A stretch of 64,000 nucleotides of DNA from Procambarus clarkii. Taxonomy: Eukaryota > Arthropoda > Malacostraca > Decapoda > Cambaridae. The position numbers and the translations under genes were made by a program. A model generated the notes under the pieces. It was given only the letters and a program-made list of their open reading frames with translations, was not told where the DNA came from and made no database searches. Position 1 is the first letter of the stretch; the number at the start of each line of letters is the position of its first letter. The stretch is from assembly GCF_040958095.1 (NCBI RefSeq), contig NC_091181.1:23973160-24037159 (forward strand), in the 5' to 3' direction. Of this stretch, positions 1 to 10,100 are shown piece by piece.

Positions 1-250
1 CTACTAATAGCCCAATTTAAAACAGTCGTATTTCAGACGTAATAAAAAAGAACATTAAGTTATCGAGTTCTAGCTCTCGTCCCCGTCTTAGTTCCCTATC
101 GTAACTTCGTTAGTATCTACTCAAATTCCTTGAAAATTAAAAAGCTTTATTTTGGACGTAGCAAATAAGATCAAGGCAGTTACCGAGTTTCAGCTCCCAT
201 CCCCTGACTTAGTTTACTCCTGTAACTTTGTTAGTATGTACTGTTGTTAC
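1..250 (-). repeat. ~121-bp satellite family, fragment 1
   Basis: Two imperfect units are visible. The landmark CTCGTCCCCGTCTTAGTT near 77-95 recurs as CCCATCCCCTGACTTAGTTT near 196-215, about 121 bp later. The reverse complement of the tandem array at 7.73-8.46 kb aligns with this stretch (the order opening in ATCGTAACTTCGTTAG, then TCTACTCAAAT, then GTTACCGAGTTTCAGCTC), so it is the same family in opposite orientation. No coding potential is seen. Confidence 0.75.
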
Positions 251-772
251 CCCATGTAACCTGGTGGAAAAAAGAGTCTAACCAGTGAGAGTTATTCTGC
301 GTTCTGGATCTGAGATTGAGAGGCCAGAGGAAGAAAATATATAATAAACGTCAGTGAGTAATTTAAGGATACGAGCAGAGGATGAGCACCTAATAAAAGT
401 GACATGGAATGAGATGTCGATATGTAGGTGATGCAATGTGACGCTAATATGACGTCGTGACGTTACTTGTGTTACAACAGTCGTCAGGGATGGTTGAACT
501 TTGTTGATTTCCTGGAAGATGGAAGAATACAGTGCCCTGTGTTAGCGGGGAAGGGAAGGCTACTTGTTTTCAAGTGTAAGGAAACTGTTGGGGGTCATCG
601 TATACCATTTCTCTGCGATTTGAATATATTAGAGGCGACCTGGAAGTGAGTGTTTAATCACGCTGGTGTGAAACTCTAATTGTGTGCTTCTTCAAGAGGA
701 AGAAGAAAGTAGGCGTTTCTGTGTGGAACCTGCCAGGTGACTCCGTGTACTCAAGTCAGGACTGGAGGAAGC
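251..772. other. unassigned intergenic stretch
   Basis: No gene, RNA or recognisable element is seen. A 60-codon open frame at 467-649 has no familiar domain and no composition signal. The stretch lies between two fragments of the 121-bp satellite. Confidence 0.5.
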
Positions 773-811
773 CTCCCATCCCCTGACTTAGTTTACTCTT
801 GTAACTTTGTT
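773..811 (-). repeat. 121-bp satellite fragment cut by SINE
   Basis: CCCATCCCCTGACTTAGTTT followed by ACTCTTGTAACTTTGTTAG is almost identical to positions 196-233. It stops where the SINE begins, so the SINE landed in satellite DNA. Confidence 0.7.
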
Positions 812-1076
812 AGGAGCCGGTCGGACGAGCGGACAGCACACTGGACTTGTGATCCTGTGGTCCCGGGTTCGATCCCGAGCGCCGGCGAGAAACAATGGGC
901 AGAGTTTCTTTCACCCTATGCCCCTGTTACCTAGCAGTAAAATAGGTACCTGGGTGTTAGTCAGCTATCATGGGCTGCTTCCTGGGGGTGGAGGCCTGGT
1001 CAAGGACCGGGCCGCAGGGACATTAAAGCCCCAAAATCATCTCAAGATAACCTCAAGATCTCAAGATAGCCTTGTG
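812..1076 (+). mobile_element. tRNA-derived SINE, copy 1
   Basis: The head looks like a tRNA: an acceptor-stem-like GCCGG near 815 pairs with CGCCGGC near 882, an anticodon-type loop CTTGTGA (TGT, threonine-like), and a B-box GGTTCGATCCC near 868. The body contains CCTAGCAGTAAAATAGGTAC and CTGCTTCCTGGGGGTGGAGG. The 3' tail ends in the short repeat CTCAAGATAACCTCAAGAT. It shares its body and tail with the copy at 47.6 kb. No clear target-site duplication is seen. It is a non-coding retroposon that would use internal pol III promoter boxes and a LINE's reverse transcriptase. Confidence 0.85.
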
Positions 1077-1200
1077 AAGCAGTTCTAACGTGATTTTTGC
1101 GGGCAACCTGAGAGCACCATGTTGAGCTCCAGAGATTGAATGCAATCATAGATTTCTGCGGTTAGTGTGGGAAGAAGTTAATTGAGGAACTTCGAGGCTG

Positions 1201-1325
1201 GAGAAGTGTATGCTGAACTCAGAGTTAGAGCACAGCTCCATAGTTAGGAGTTGAACTTCAAGCAGTGTAGGGGAGCTAAGCATTTCCTTGTGGAGCCAGT
1301 GGAGGATAATCACTGATGTTGATGT
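1201..1325 (+). repeat. 5' copy of direct repeat flanking the Gypsy relic
   Basis: About 120 bp (GAAGTGTATGCTGAACTC, later TTAGAGCACAGCTCCATAG, later GAGCCAGTGGAGGA) recurs at 5,483-5,606 in the same orientation with roughly 80% identity by eye. The two copies bracket the gag-pol remnant, so they may be decayed LTR pieces. No intact TG...CA ends were found, so the LTR reading is an inference. Confidence 0.5.
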
Positions 1326-1411
1326 TGGGGGGGGGGGAGAGTGAGTCGCAGCTGCGGATAGAGCGACAGTAGACACTAATTCATGAAAAAGGGGGACTCA
1401 GGAGAACATTC

Positions 1412-1570
1412 CAAACAAGGAGAGAGTGGAGAGTTACAGCGGCTCGAGTAGGGTGTGTACTCAAGACATCGAGGCCAGTTTTGGAGCCGCACCCCTTAAT
1501 AGGTGATGCTGAACCCCTCTCCAAGATCAAGATGCGTACAGGGTGATCTCCTGGGTAAACTGCAAGCACT
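1412..1570 (+). repeat. retroelement leader-like dispersed repeat, copy 1
   Basis: The segment with AAGGAGAGAGTGGAGAGTTA, CAGCGGCTCGAGTAGG and GGGTGATCTCCTGGGTAAA matches 48,983-49,145 in order and orientation. Here it lies upstream of gag, consistent with the untranslated leader of a Gypsy-like element. Confidence 0.6.
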
Positions 1571-2125
1571 CCAGTGTCCATTGTTGGTCGACCGACGGTA
1601 GTGGGAATGTGGCTGCCGAGGTCGGTAGTTGTTCTATCAGGGAGTGGTTGGGAACTCTGTCCGCCTGTACGCAAGTAACAGTCTGGTGCAACCACCAGTG
1701 CAGCAGTTTAAATCCCCCCATCAACTTCCTCCTGATAAGAATATTGGGGTCATGTCCGGTAGATTGATTTGACACACTCATTGTTTAAGTCCAGGAGAGT
1801 GGACTGACACACCCATAGCAGCTGCAGGTAGCACGTAACTGCAGAAAGATTATCTCTCCTTCTTGGGAAGACCCCAGGACAGGATGGAGAAGGTGCAAAC
1901 ATTTGTAGTCATGCAAAGCTGAAGATTTAAAAGGTTGCACAAAAGAGAAGTTAAGGCAGAGAGCGGAGAAATGTGGCATCAAGGTGAGATCATCTAAAGT
2001 GGCGGGAATGAAGGAGATCCTTAGGCAGTTGAGAGATAGAAATGAAGTGACAGAGCAAAGAACCGAGAAAGGAGCTGAAGATCAGCTCCTGATCTTCAGA
2101 AAAGAAAGATGATGGACAGGATGAC
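1571..2125 (+). other. probable untranslated leader of Gypsy relic
   Basis: No domain is seen. The stretch runs directly into the gag-like frame at 2,126 and is purine rich. It is treated as the leader or decayed 5' end of the same retroelement. Confidence 0.35.
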
Positions 2126-2905
2126 GTGAATTCCCAAGGATCGAATTGTAGTAAGAGTAGCCGCAGTAGCAGAAGTAGCCGGAACAATAACTCGGAAAGG
2201 TTCCGTCTAGAACTCCAAATGCAACGTGAAGGGAGGCAGTTCAAACTGGAGAAGTTGCGGTTAGAACTTCAGATGAAATATGAAGCAGAAAAGGAGAAAA
2301 CAAGACAAATGGAGATAGAAGCAAATAGAGCTTTGGCAGAGCAAAGGATCGAACATGGGTTGCCAAAGAGCACCACACACGTGTTTCACCCACTAGATAA
2401 TATGGCGAGAGAAAAAAACATTCCACTGTTTGTGCCAGAGAAGTTCGAGAGCTTTTTTGAGCACTTTGAGAAGAAAGCCAACATAAAAACAGTGTCACAG
2501 GAGGAGTGGGTCCAATTGGTACAGTTACGACTGACCGGTGCTGCCAGAGAGGCATATACCCAGTTGTCTGTGGAGGAATGCCAAGATTACTGGACTGTGG
2601 AGAGCAGCATATTGCTCTCATTTCTGTTGACTTCTGAAGCATACAGAAAACCTTTCCCAGAAATGGTGAAAGCTCCAGCAAGCACGTTCGCTGAGACAGC
2701 AAGGGACCCGGAAAGGCGTTTCCAGACATGGATAGCAGCTGTCGGGGTAGAATCATATGATGATTTGAAACAGCCAATAATAATGGAGAAATTTCTAGAA
2801 ATGATGCACCCTAATATGAAATTCAAGATCCAAGAGGCAGGAGTGGAGAATGTGAGAGACACAGCAGATAGGGCTGATATGATTACGGAAGCCTATCGGA
2901 GCTAA
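2126..2905 (+). pseudogene. Gypsy-type gag remnant (capsid-like)
   Basis: This 259-codon open stretch resembles the Gag of SCAN-like Ty3/Gypsy elements. Residues 1-85 are a Ser/Arg/Asn-rich then charged, coiled-coil-like segment (RLELQMQ, RLELQMKYEAEKEK). Residues about 95-115 hold VPEKFESFFEHFEK. Residues 120-200 hold the helical part (WVQLVQLRLTGAAREAYTQL, then SEAYRKPFPEM). Residues 185-258 carry the family-like block RFQTWIAAVGVESYDDLKQP. Gag would package the element's RNA. A TAA stop at 2,903 ends the frame before the zinc knuckle, which sits in the same frame about 300 bp on, so the gene is broken. The initiating ATG is uncertain. The identification rests on recognised motifs, not a search. 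Confidence 0.75.
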
Positions 2906-3300
2906 AGGGAAAGTTGAAGAGCGATGCGAGACGTAATTATGGCAGACCCTGGGGAGTCTGGGGTGACAACAATTTTGACAGATGGGTGAATAAATGAACA
3001 TATTCTAAAACTCAGGAAAGGAGGTGATATGCCTCATCTGAAAGTGAAGATGAAGGAGTTAAGCGAGAATCTAATTATGTACCAAGGAGTCAGGAGTCCA
3101 ACCAGACGCAGCACAGAGCAGTAACTGCGTCTGTGCAGAGAACCCTCCAACACGAGAGGACAAGGCCAAAACCACTCGGGGAGATATAGAAGGAACATCT
3201 CCCAGGTAAGATGCTTCAATTGCAACGGATATGGTCACATGATGAGAGATTGTAGACAGGGTAAGAGAGTTGTGACCCTGATATTGTGTGACCCTTAAAC
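2906..3300 (+). pseudogene. Gypsy gag 3' part with CCHC zinc knuckle
   Basis: At 3,212-3,253 the frame reads CFNCNGYGHMMRDC, a CX2CX4HX4C zinc knuckle that binds the element's RNA. It is in the same frame as the upstream gag but is cut off from it by the stop at 2,903. A further stop follows at about 3,297. Confidence 0.75.
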
Positions 3301-3354
3301 GCATGTATTAATTTAATACAGGACAAACCACAAAAAGTGAATTTGACGAGCGAG

Positions 3355-3700
3355 AAGTATAGTCCATTCATTACTAAAGATTGGGTTAGCTTAGAAGGCC
3401 AACCTGAAACGGAAGTAAGTATCCTCAGAGATACGGAAGCGAATCAGAGCCTGATTCTGAGAAGCCTGATCGCGTATGATTGACTTCTAGCTGGCAGTCG
3501 GAAAATAAAGGTACATGGATTATTGTTAGAGACATGCTCATATATGCTGTCAGACTGAAGTCAGATTATTTGTTGGCGGAGGTGAAGTTGGGAGTGTGTT
3601 CCAACATACTTGTTCCAGGGATAGAAGTGATCCTGGGTAATGACTTGTGTGGGTCGAAGGTGTTTACCGGAGCTCATAGTGAAAGCTGTACCAGAGGAGT
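3355..3700 (+). pseudogene. Gypsy retropepsin-like protease remnant
   Basis: From 3,355 the frame gives KYSPFITKDWVSLEG and then ILRDTEANQSLIL. The active-site triad expected as Asp-Thr-Gly appears as Asp-Thr-Glu at 3,430-3,438, so the enzyme should be dead. A TGA follows at 3,481. The C-terminal half continues in another frame (RLKSDYLLAEVKLGV, then GIEVILGNDLCG, near 3,555-3,660), including the typical LGNDL flap-to-end motif. The role would have been cleavage of the Gag-Pol precursor. Two separate kinds of damage, a changed catalytic residue and a frameshift, show it is a fossil. Confidence 0.7.
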
Positions 3701-4760
3701 GCCAGAAGGGCCACGGTACTGATTGGACACCTGATGGAGTGGACCTGACTAGCATCCTAGAGGATGAGTCAGAGGACAGCCAAGTCATTGTATACCTTGC
3801 CTGTGTAGTGACGAGGGCAGAGGTTGCCGACGAGAGAGACACTGGAGTGGATGTGACAGTGTCGACTCCACTGAAAGAAGAGACTGACGTGGAGGTAGCA
3901 TGGCAGTTTGGGGAAGGTCCAGCTCATCAAAATGGGGGTAAGGAGAGGTCAGAGATGAAGATGACCCTTCTGGAGAAAAATAATGTGCACAGAGTGAACA
4001 TAATTCGAGCCAAGCCTGCTGAATTCGGGAGTCAGAAAATGGAGATAACTGTGCTGAACAGGGTGAAGAAGAATGTGGACAGACTGAGGATGAGAGTAGA
4101 GTGGCAAGTTGTTCACATGAACATAAGTGTATGGATGATGAAGTTGAAAGGTGTAAGATGTCAGAAGTTGACGCATTTCATGGGAAGCGTAGTGGAGAGA
4201 TAGTGAAGAGGAGTGATAACCAAGAGGAGGAAGTATGAAGAGACAGTATGTGCGGAGAGAGGCTTACTAGCACTATAGAAGAGGTAAAGCAACAAGTTTG
4301 GTCGAGTACAGTTGAGTGTAGTACAGTACTTGAGGAAGCTTTGAGGGAATGAGGAAGAGTTGAAGGAGAAGAATTAGGATTGTTGTAGTAGAGCAAAACG
4401 GAAGAGGAAGATAATGGTAATGCGAGCACGGAGGAGTAGAAGAAACTCGAAGGTTAGATGGAAGTCGAAGAGGATGAAGTTACCGATTAATGAGGAGACG
4501 AAGGAAGGGATCGTCGGTGAAGACGAGAGAGTGAAGTGTGATGACAAGAGACTGAAGTACGATGACAACAGACTGAAGTATGACGACGACGAACCGAAGT
4601 ATGAGAACGGCAGACGAGGCAGAACTCTTGATGTGTGGAATGCAAGAAAAAGGAACGGAGAAAGAAAATATTAAGCTAGATATGGCTGACGGAGCGAAGG
4701 TGTCCAACACTGATAGTCTAGCTAAGGTGCAAGAGAATTTGGGTCACTTAGAGGAAGACC
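3701..4760 (+). pseudogene. degenerate protease-RT linker; most of RT absent
   Basis: Near 3,780-3,830 the frame reads VIVYLACVVTRAEV, like the acidic linker between protease and RT in these elements. After that the stretch is purine-rich, low-complexity (repeated GATGAC, GAAGTA, AGACTGAAGTA) and shows no reverse transcriptase fingers or palm. A ~187-codon open frame (3,640-4,203) spans it without recognised domains. The usual N-terminal RT is deleted or replaced. Confidence 0.45.
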
Positions 4761-5466
4761 ATGTTTCCAATGTGTCATGAACCAGGTGTTGCAAGCACAG
4801 CGGGTTTTGCTGTATACATCGACGATATTGTGGTGTTTGCAGACTCCTGGATGGAACATGTAGACAGGCTACTGGATTTTTTCGGCCGATTAAAAAGGGC
4901 CAATATGACTATTAACTTGGCAAAGAGTGAGTTCGGAAGAACGCAGCTGGAGTACCTAGGTTATATGGTAGGGTAAAGTGAAGTTGCTCCAGTGAGTACG
5001 AAAATTGAAGCCATCGGTAATTTCCCATTACCCAGAGGAAAGAAAGAGTTGTTGAGGTACTTATGTATGATCGAAAACTATCTGAAGTTCTGTGAGAATT
5101 TTTCCACAGTAGTCACTCCTATGACAGGTTTGTTGTCTAAGAATAAGAAGTGGGAATGGAACGAAGTAGCGCAAGAGGCGTTTGAGAAAACAAAGAGATT
5201 ATCAACTAAGGCGCCTGTGTTAGTATCTCCAGATTTTGGAGCACCGTTTGCGTTGTTTGTGAATGCCAGTGACGTAGGAGCCGGAGCTGTACTGACACAG
5301 CAGAAGGATGAAATTTATCGCCCCGTGTCTTTCATTTCAAAGAAGTTTGTCAAGCATCAGAGATCATCCAGTATGGTCGAGAAGGAGACATTACATTGGT
5401 CCTGGCATTAATACATTTTGAGGTATACGTAAGTGGGGAACGACACCCAGTCATTGTGTATGGATC
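4761..5466 (+). pseudogene. Gypsy RT palm end, connection and RNase H remnant
   Basis: One frame carries the RT catalytic core as YIDDIVVFADSW (YIDD at 4,815-4,826), then LGYMVG, an in-frame TAA at 4,974-4,976, then the connection region (GKKELLRYL, NFSTVVTPM) and the start of RNase H (FVNASDVGAGAVLTQ, FISKKFVKHQRSS, VEKETL) to about 5,395. A frameshift near 5,395-5,410 moves the continuation (HFEVYVSGERHPV) to another frame. Integrase and the rest of RNase H are not seen. One stop, one frameshift and missing domains make it non-functional. Confidence 0.8.
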
Positions 5467-5482
5467 ATACACAATGACTGGA

Positions 5483-5606
5483 GAAGAAGTGTATGCTGAA
5501 CTCTGAGTTAGAGCAGAGCTCCATAGAGAAGATTTGACCTTCAAGAAGTTTAGGGGAGCTACATATTTCTTTGTGAAGCCAGTGGAGGAGCTTCAATGAT
5601 GTTGGA
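5483..5606 (+). repeat. 3' copy of direct repeat flanking the Gypsy relic
   Basis: This pairs with 1,201-1,325. It begins right after the RNase H remnant, where a complete element would have integrase before its LTR, which suggests an internal deletion reaching to the LTR. Confidence 0.5.
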
Positions 5607-6177
5607 ATAGGACTTCCTTGTGCAGCAGATTGAAAGAACTGCAGAAGTGCCATTCCTGATTTTTGGAGGACGTACATATATGCTATGGTAGTGAGCCTCT
5701 AGGAGCAGAACAGAGGATCATGTGGACACATTAATGTATGAGGCGATTGCTTGAATGCTCATTGGCATGTAAGATGCAGTGTAAGGTGAGAGATTGATTT
5801 CTTCTTTTGTTGGGGGATATTTATGTAAATGTTCCAGATTTTTCAGCCCCAAGCAGTGTTGGGGTAGCAAGTTGTGGGCCAAGAGTTGTGCAGCCGCCTG
5901 ATAGTTGGTGAAGCCAGGATATGATATTGAAGTGCTATTGGGCTGTAGCAGCTTAGAGTGTTAGATATACCTATATTACCCTATCAGCATTCTTCCTTTG
6001 AGAATAATATTTGATGACATGAATAGCATTCATTATGTCTTTGAGTGTCATTGAAGCATAAAGATGATAAGAGAGTATCATTTGATGTGTAGAGATATTT
6101 TAGAGAGTGACTTTAGTATAGAAATATAATGATGAAATTACATTTTGACTATTTTTCATACTCAACGACGCCTAATG
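5607..6177. other. AT-rich unassigned stretch
   Basis: No gene or RNA is seen. It could be the remainder of the Gypsy relic's 3' end, but no homologous stretch was found upstream to support that. Confidence 0.4.
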
Positions 6178-6475
6178 ATAGTTAAGAAAGTGTTAAAGAA
6201 GTTATGCTCGACTATTTTCAGTTGAGTGAATTGTAAAGTTAGTTAAGAAAGTGTTGAACAAAATTACACTTTACTATTTTGTTTTACACCATGAAGAATA
6301 ATTTTAGTTAAGAACAGAGTTGAAAGATTTCTTTGACTATTTTTGGAACGAAAGAAAAGATATTTTTGTTAAGAAATGATTCAAGGAAGTTACACTTGAC
6401 TATTTTCAGTTGAGAGAATAGTGATGTTAGTTATGAAAAGTTAAAGGAAGATTGTCTTAGTAAATTTGATCCTGT
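6178..6475 (+). repeat. degenerate ~62-bp tandem repeat
   Basis: The phrase GTTAAGAAA (or a close variant) recurs at about 6,180, 6,242, 6,307, 6,368 and 6,430. Each is followed by a run ending in GACTATTTT(CAGTTGAG). There are about five units with 61-65 bp spacing and strong divergence. Confidence 0.7.
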
Positions 6476-7072
6476 ATAACGTATAGTTTTGATTAAGAAC
6501 AGTATTGGTAATAAATAATAAATTGTTAAGCAGAAATACATTGACACTGTTGTTTGAAAATAAACCTTGGTAAATGACTAAATACTGTGTAGTAACTTTT
6601 TGACAATCAGTAATTAGGTTTATAATACATAACTATGAACTATATATGAATGACAGAAACAATCGTACAATTGATTTTAAAGAAACTCTATGTACTCGTA
6701 TATAGAGTATATTCGTATATAGAGTATACGAAGAATGAACAACGAACTTATGAAGAACATTCTGAGAACATGTAGAATATAAATAAGAACACAGAGAACA
6801 TGAGAGGACTATGCAGAAAATGGGAAAGAGAATGCGAAGAACACAGAGAAACAGGCGAAAATATGAATTGAACTTGTAGAGAACATGCTGAGAACATGAA
6901 TAATGTGTATCAAGTTGAACAGAGAGTTTGCTGTGAACATTTGCAGAACTTGGAAAGAGCATACAATTATGGAATGACTATGACAAGAGTAGAGAGATAT
7001 TGAGTATTTAACCTTGAGAATTAAAAAAAAATACAGTAAGATTATTGGTAATAGCTGCATTTTAAATTTTTG
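6476..7072. other. AT-rich DNA with loose GAACA-type repeats
   Basis: No gene is seen. Between 6,730 and 6,960 the words GAGAACATG, GAAGAACA and ACAGAGAACA recur irregularly, a degenerate short tandem repeat. A small duplication of TCGTATATAGAGTATA occurs at about 6,698-6,730. The open frames here are chance. Confidence 0.45.
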
Positions 7073-7515
7073 ACGGGGGGGGGGGGAGGGGAGGGGAGGT
7101 TTGGGATGAGTTGGGGGAAGAGGATGAGGGGGGGGGAGTTTTTGGTGGAGTGTGGAATGGGGTGAGATGGGAGGAGTAGGGGGGTAAGAGAAAGGGAAGG
7201 ATGGGGAGCTAAGTGAGTGAGCAGGGGTGGGTGCCGATGAGATGGTTAAAGGAGAAGATTTGGGGACTGGGAGTTAAGGGGGGAGGGGGAGTTGGGGGTG
7301 AAGGGGGAGGGGGTGCTGGGTGGGTGAGGAAGATTAGAGAGCGGATGGGCGCAGGGGAAACGGAGGGAGGGAGAGAAGGCGTCAGGTGTAGAGGGTCGAG
7401 ATATAGGGGCGAGGAGCTGGGGCGTGAGGGGGAGGGGGCCATGGGGGGTGAGGGTGATGATGGAGCTGGGGGTGAGGGTGAGGAGGAGATTGGGGTGAGG
7501 GGTTAGGAGGAGCTG
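7073..7515 (+). repeat. G-rich purine tract
   Basis: Low-complexity G and GGGA runs on the + strand (for example a G run at about 7,075-7,086, GAGGGGAGGGGAGG, many GGGG blocks to 7,500). Such strand-biased G runs can form G-quadruplexes or triplex DNA. The ~100-codon open frames on both strands have skewed composition and are not genes. Confidence 0.8.
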
Positions 7516-7729
7516 GAGGGTGAGGGAACAGATAAGCGAGCTGATAGGCATAGTGGAATTTGAGTGAGTGAGGGGGAAGATAAGATGTGTATCACCGGAT
7601 GATAATTACCTGGTGGGTGTTTTTTTACACAGTTAAGTAAACAAGCGTATAGAAGAGGAGGTTATGTTAACTTTGATAAAGGCGACAGGCGGGAGCCGGT
7701 CTGTTGCTTTGAAATACTGTACTTGGTGA

Positions 7730-8460
7730 ATATTGAACTAAGATGGAGCACAGGAGCTGAAACTTGGTAACTGCCTTGATTTTATTTACTGTATCAGAAA
7801 TAGAGTGGTCTTAAATTTCAGGGAAATTGAACTGATAGTAGCGAAGATACGAGAGGGAACTAAGGTGGGGGACGGGCGCTGGAACTCCTTGTCTTGATTA
7901 TATTTACTGAGTTGGTAATACAGGGTTTTAAATCTCAGGGAAATTGAACTGTTATCAGAGAAGTTGTACGAATAAACTAAAACGTAGAACGGGAGCTGGA
8001 ACTCGGCAACACAATTTTATTTTCTTACTACGTCCAAGATACAGTGGTTATAAACTTCAGGGGTTTGGATAAATGATAACAAACTTACAGGAGCGAACTA
8101 AGGTGGAAAACAAGAGCCGGAGCTCTGTATTAGCTTTGATCTATTTTACTACATCAGACATAACTATGTTTTAAATCTCAGGGGAATTAGGTAGATACAA
8201 ACAAAGTTACATGAGTAAACTAAGGCAGGGGATGAGAGCTGAAACTCAGTAACTTCCTTTATCTCATGTGCTGTGTTTGATATATATTGGTTTTAAATTT
8301 CAGGGTATTTGGGTAGATACCAATGAAATTACGAGAGAGATCTAAGGCAAGGACTAGAGCTAGAACTCCTTAACCTAATAATCTTCTCTTAATGCGTCTG
8401 AAATATGAAATTTCAGACGTTTTAAATTGGGATAAAATTAGGTTATTAGTAACGAAACTA
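7730..8460 (+). repeat. ~121-bp satellite array (about 6 units)
   Basis: The landmark (G/A)AACTAAG(G/A)... followed by GAGCTG(A/G)AACT recurs at about 7,735, 7,857, 7,977, 8,095, 8,217 and 8,339, a spacing of 118-122 bp. Each unit also carries TTTTAAAT(T/C)TCAGGG. The same family occurs in reverse orientation at 1-250 and 773-811, and degenerate pieces flank the SINE at 47.6 kb. Confidence 0.85.
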
Positions 8461-9119
8461 CATTTATTTACGTATATAGCCGGGTCCAAGAGCTAACTTC
8501 TGATGATCTTTTAAAAATTAATTTTTAGGACCATAGAGATTTATTTTCTCCGTAAGATCTCTTTAGACCACAGCTGTAATTATAACTCTGAAAATAGAGC
8601 CGGGTAAAAGAACTAACATCGGATACTGGGAATTACTTTACACTTCTAATGATCATATTCTCTGAAAAGGGGAACCCGTGAACTTTATGCTTGAACAGGT
8701 ATACTTCTACATAAGAATTCTTTAACAAACTTCTGTGAACATATTTTCCGAAAATGGACTTGATACGATGTTTATCCGTAAGAACTCTTTAAAACCGCAG
8801 CGAGTACTTTTGCCCTGAATTTACCCCTATAAAAATTCCTTAACAAACTTCTATGAACATATTTTCGGAAAATAGACTTTTGATTTTAACTAAAAAACTA
8901 GACTCTGAATTTTGTTTAGCGAGAAAACAAGTGGGAACGTAGTGGAAACTTTTTCACTTTAGACCCTGGGACCCCTTTTAAGGGTGGCAGCTTAGCGGGA
9001 ACTTTTCCAAAACACAAAATGTTCCCACTAACCTGTCTCCCCCACTACTCAGGTATACAAGTGGATGAAGGGGCATAACAAATAGGATATTAATAGGGTA
9101 TTACTATTACATGAGAACA
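8461..9119. repeat. diverged ~119-bp repeat and unassigned DNA
   Basis: AACTTCTGTGAACATATTTT at about 8,729 recurs as AACTTCTATGAACATATTTT at about 8,848, each followed by C(C/G)GAAAAT(G/A)GACTT. AGAGCTAAC and AGAACTAAC phrases also repeat. This looks like a second degenerate satellite following the first. The rest to 9,119 has no recognisable feature. Confidence 0.5.
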
Positions 9120-9420
9120 TAAAAATAAAGGTAACTGCAGAAGGCCTAATTGGCCCATATAAGACAGCTCTCTTAATATCCACCCAATTTCATTCATATA
9201 GATATATGTCTAACCTACGCTTGAAACAATCAAGAGATCCTACTTTAATTATGTTATGTGGTAATTTGTTCCTCAAATCAATAACCTTGTTAGCAAACCA
9301 GTATTTACCCAGGTCTAGGCAAACAAGGTCTTTCCTAGATCTAAACTTATCCAATATATACCCATTGTATACCCATACTGTACATTCCAGACTCTGGATG
9401 TCACTAGTCGCGCCCAAGGC
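9120..9420 (-). mobile_element. LINE 3' end fragment
   Basis: On the minus strand the frame ends in a LINE-like C-terminus (YWFANKVIDLRNKLP, then LDCFKRRLDIYL, about 9,190-9,310). It is followed by a 3' untranslated piece that contains, on +, GCAGAAGGCCTAATTGGCCC. From memory this 3' end is very common in decapod genomes. The fragment is 5'-truncated and upstream reading is lost beyond about 9,420. Confidence 0.7.
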
Positions 9421-9444
9421 ATGTGCCCTGGTCGCCACTAGTGA

Positions 9445-9655
9445 CATACTCTGAATACGTCACTGGTGTCTCCCAGGGAACGTGCTATACTTCCCATACT
9501 CTGAATACGTCACTGGTGGCTCCAAAGGCACGTGTTATACTTTTCATACTCTGAATACGTCACTAGTGGCGCCCAGGGCACGTGCTATACTTCTCATACT
9601 CTGAATACGTCACTGATGGCGCCCGGGGCACGTGCTATACTTCCCATACTCTGGT
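9445..9655 (+). repeat. 50-bp tandem repeat, about 4 units
   Basis: CATACTCTGAATACGTCACT starts at exactly 9,445, 9,495, 9,545 and 9,595, with a broken copy at 9,645. Each unit continues with GGCG/GGCT and GGCACGTGCTATAC. The period is exactly 50 bp with several substitutions per unit. Confidence 0.9.
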
Positions 9656-10100
9656 TGCGTCAATGCCAGTTGAGAGAGCGTGGGGTACCAGAGAATGCAG
9701 CTGATATGTGATATCAGTGACAGTGAGAACCGCGTTGTGGTGACGCTTCTGGGCTAGATTCCCCCATATGGGATGTGCGGGGTGGGAGGGAGGGAGGATT
9801 TGGGCGGGGAGGATGGACATGATAGTAGGGATAAAGGGGAAAGGGCCTGAAGTGATGATGTTGGTGATCCTCCAAAGTGGGTTAGGTTCAGGGGTGATGG
9901 TTGGGGTAGCTGTGGAAGATGGGAGAATGGAAAACTTGGGGCAGGAGATGGGCCTGAGGAGAAGGAAAGAAGGACAGGGGAGCGTTGAAGGGCATGACGA
10001 TGGTGTAGTTCAGAAACCTAGCTGCGTGTTGCAGGTTCCCTGGTGAAATGTTTGGTGGTTGAGTTGTAAGTGGTTGTGATAGTGAGGGTGTGGATAATGG
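9656..10100. other. left flank of the giant minisatellite
   Basis: No gene is recognised. The stretch turns gradually G-rich on + and blends into decayed 21-bp units. A 92-codon frame at 9,768-10,046 has the same skewed Gly/Glu/Met composition and is not supported as a gene. Confidence 0.5.

Noticed and set aside
812-890. functional tRNA-Thr genes at 812 and 47,600
   Set aside because: Both tRNA-like heads continue into a conserved SINE body and tail, and the stems carry mismatches. They are SINE promoters, not stand-alone tRNA genes.
7213-7551. Gly/Glu-rich and Pro-rich open frames
   Set aside because: They lie in a G-rich low-complexity tract, are open on both strands and have no domain.
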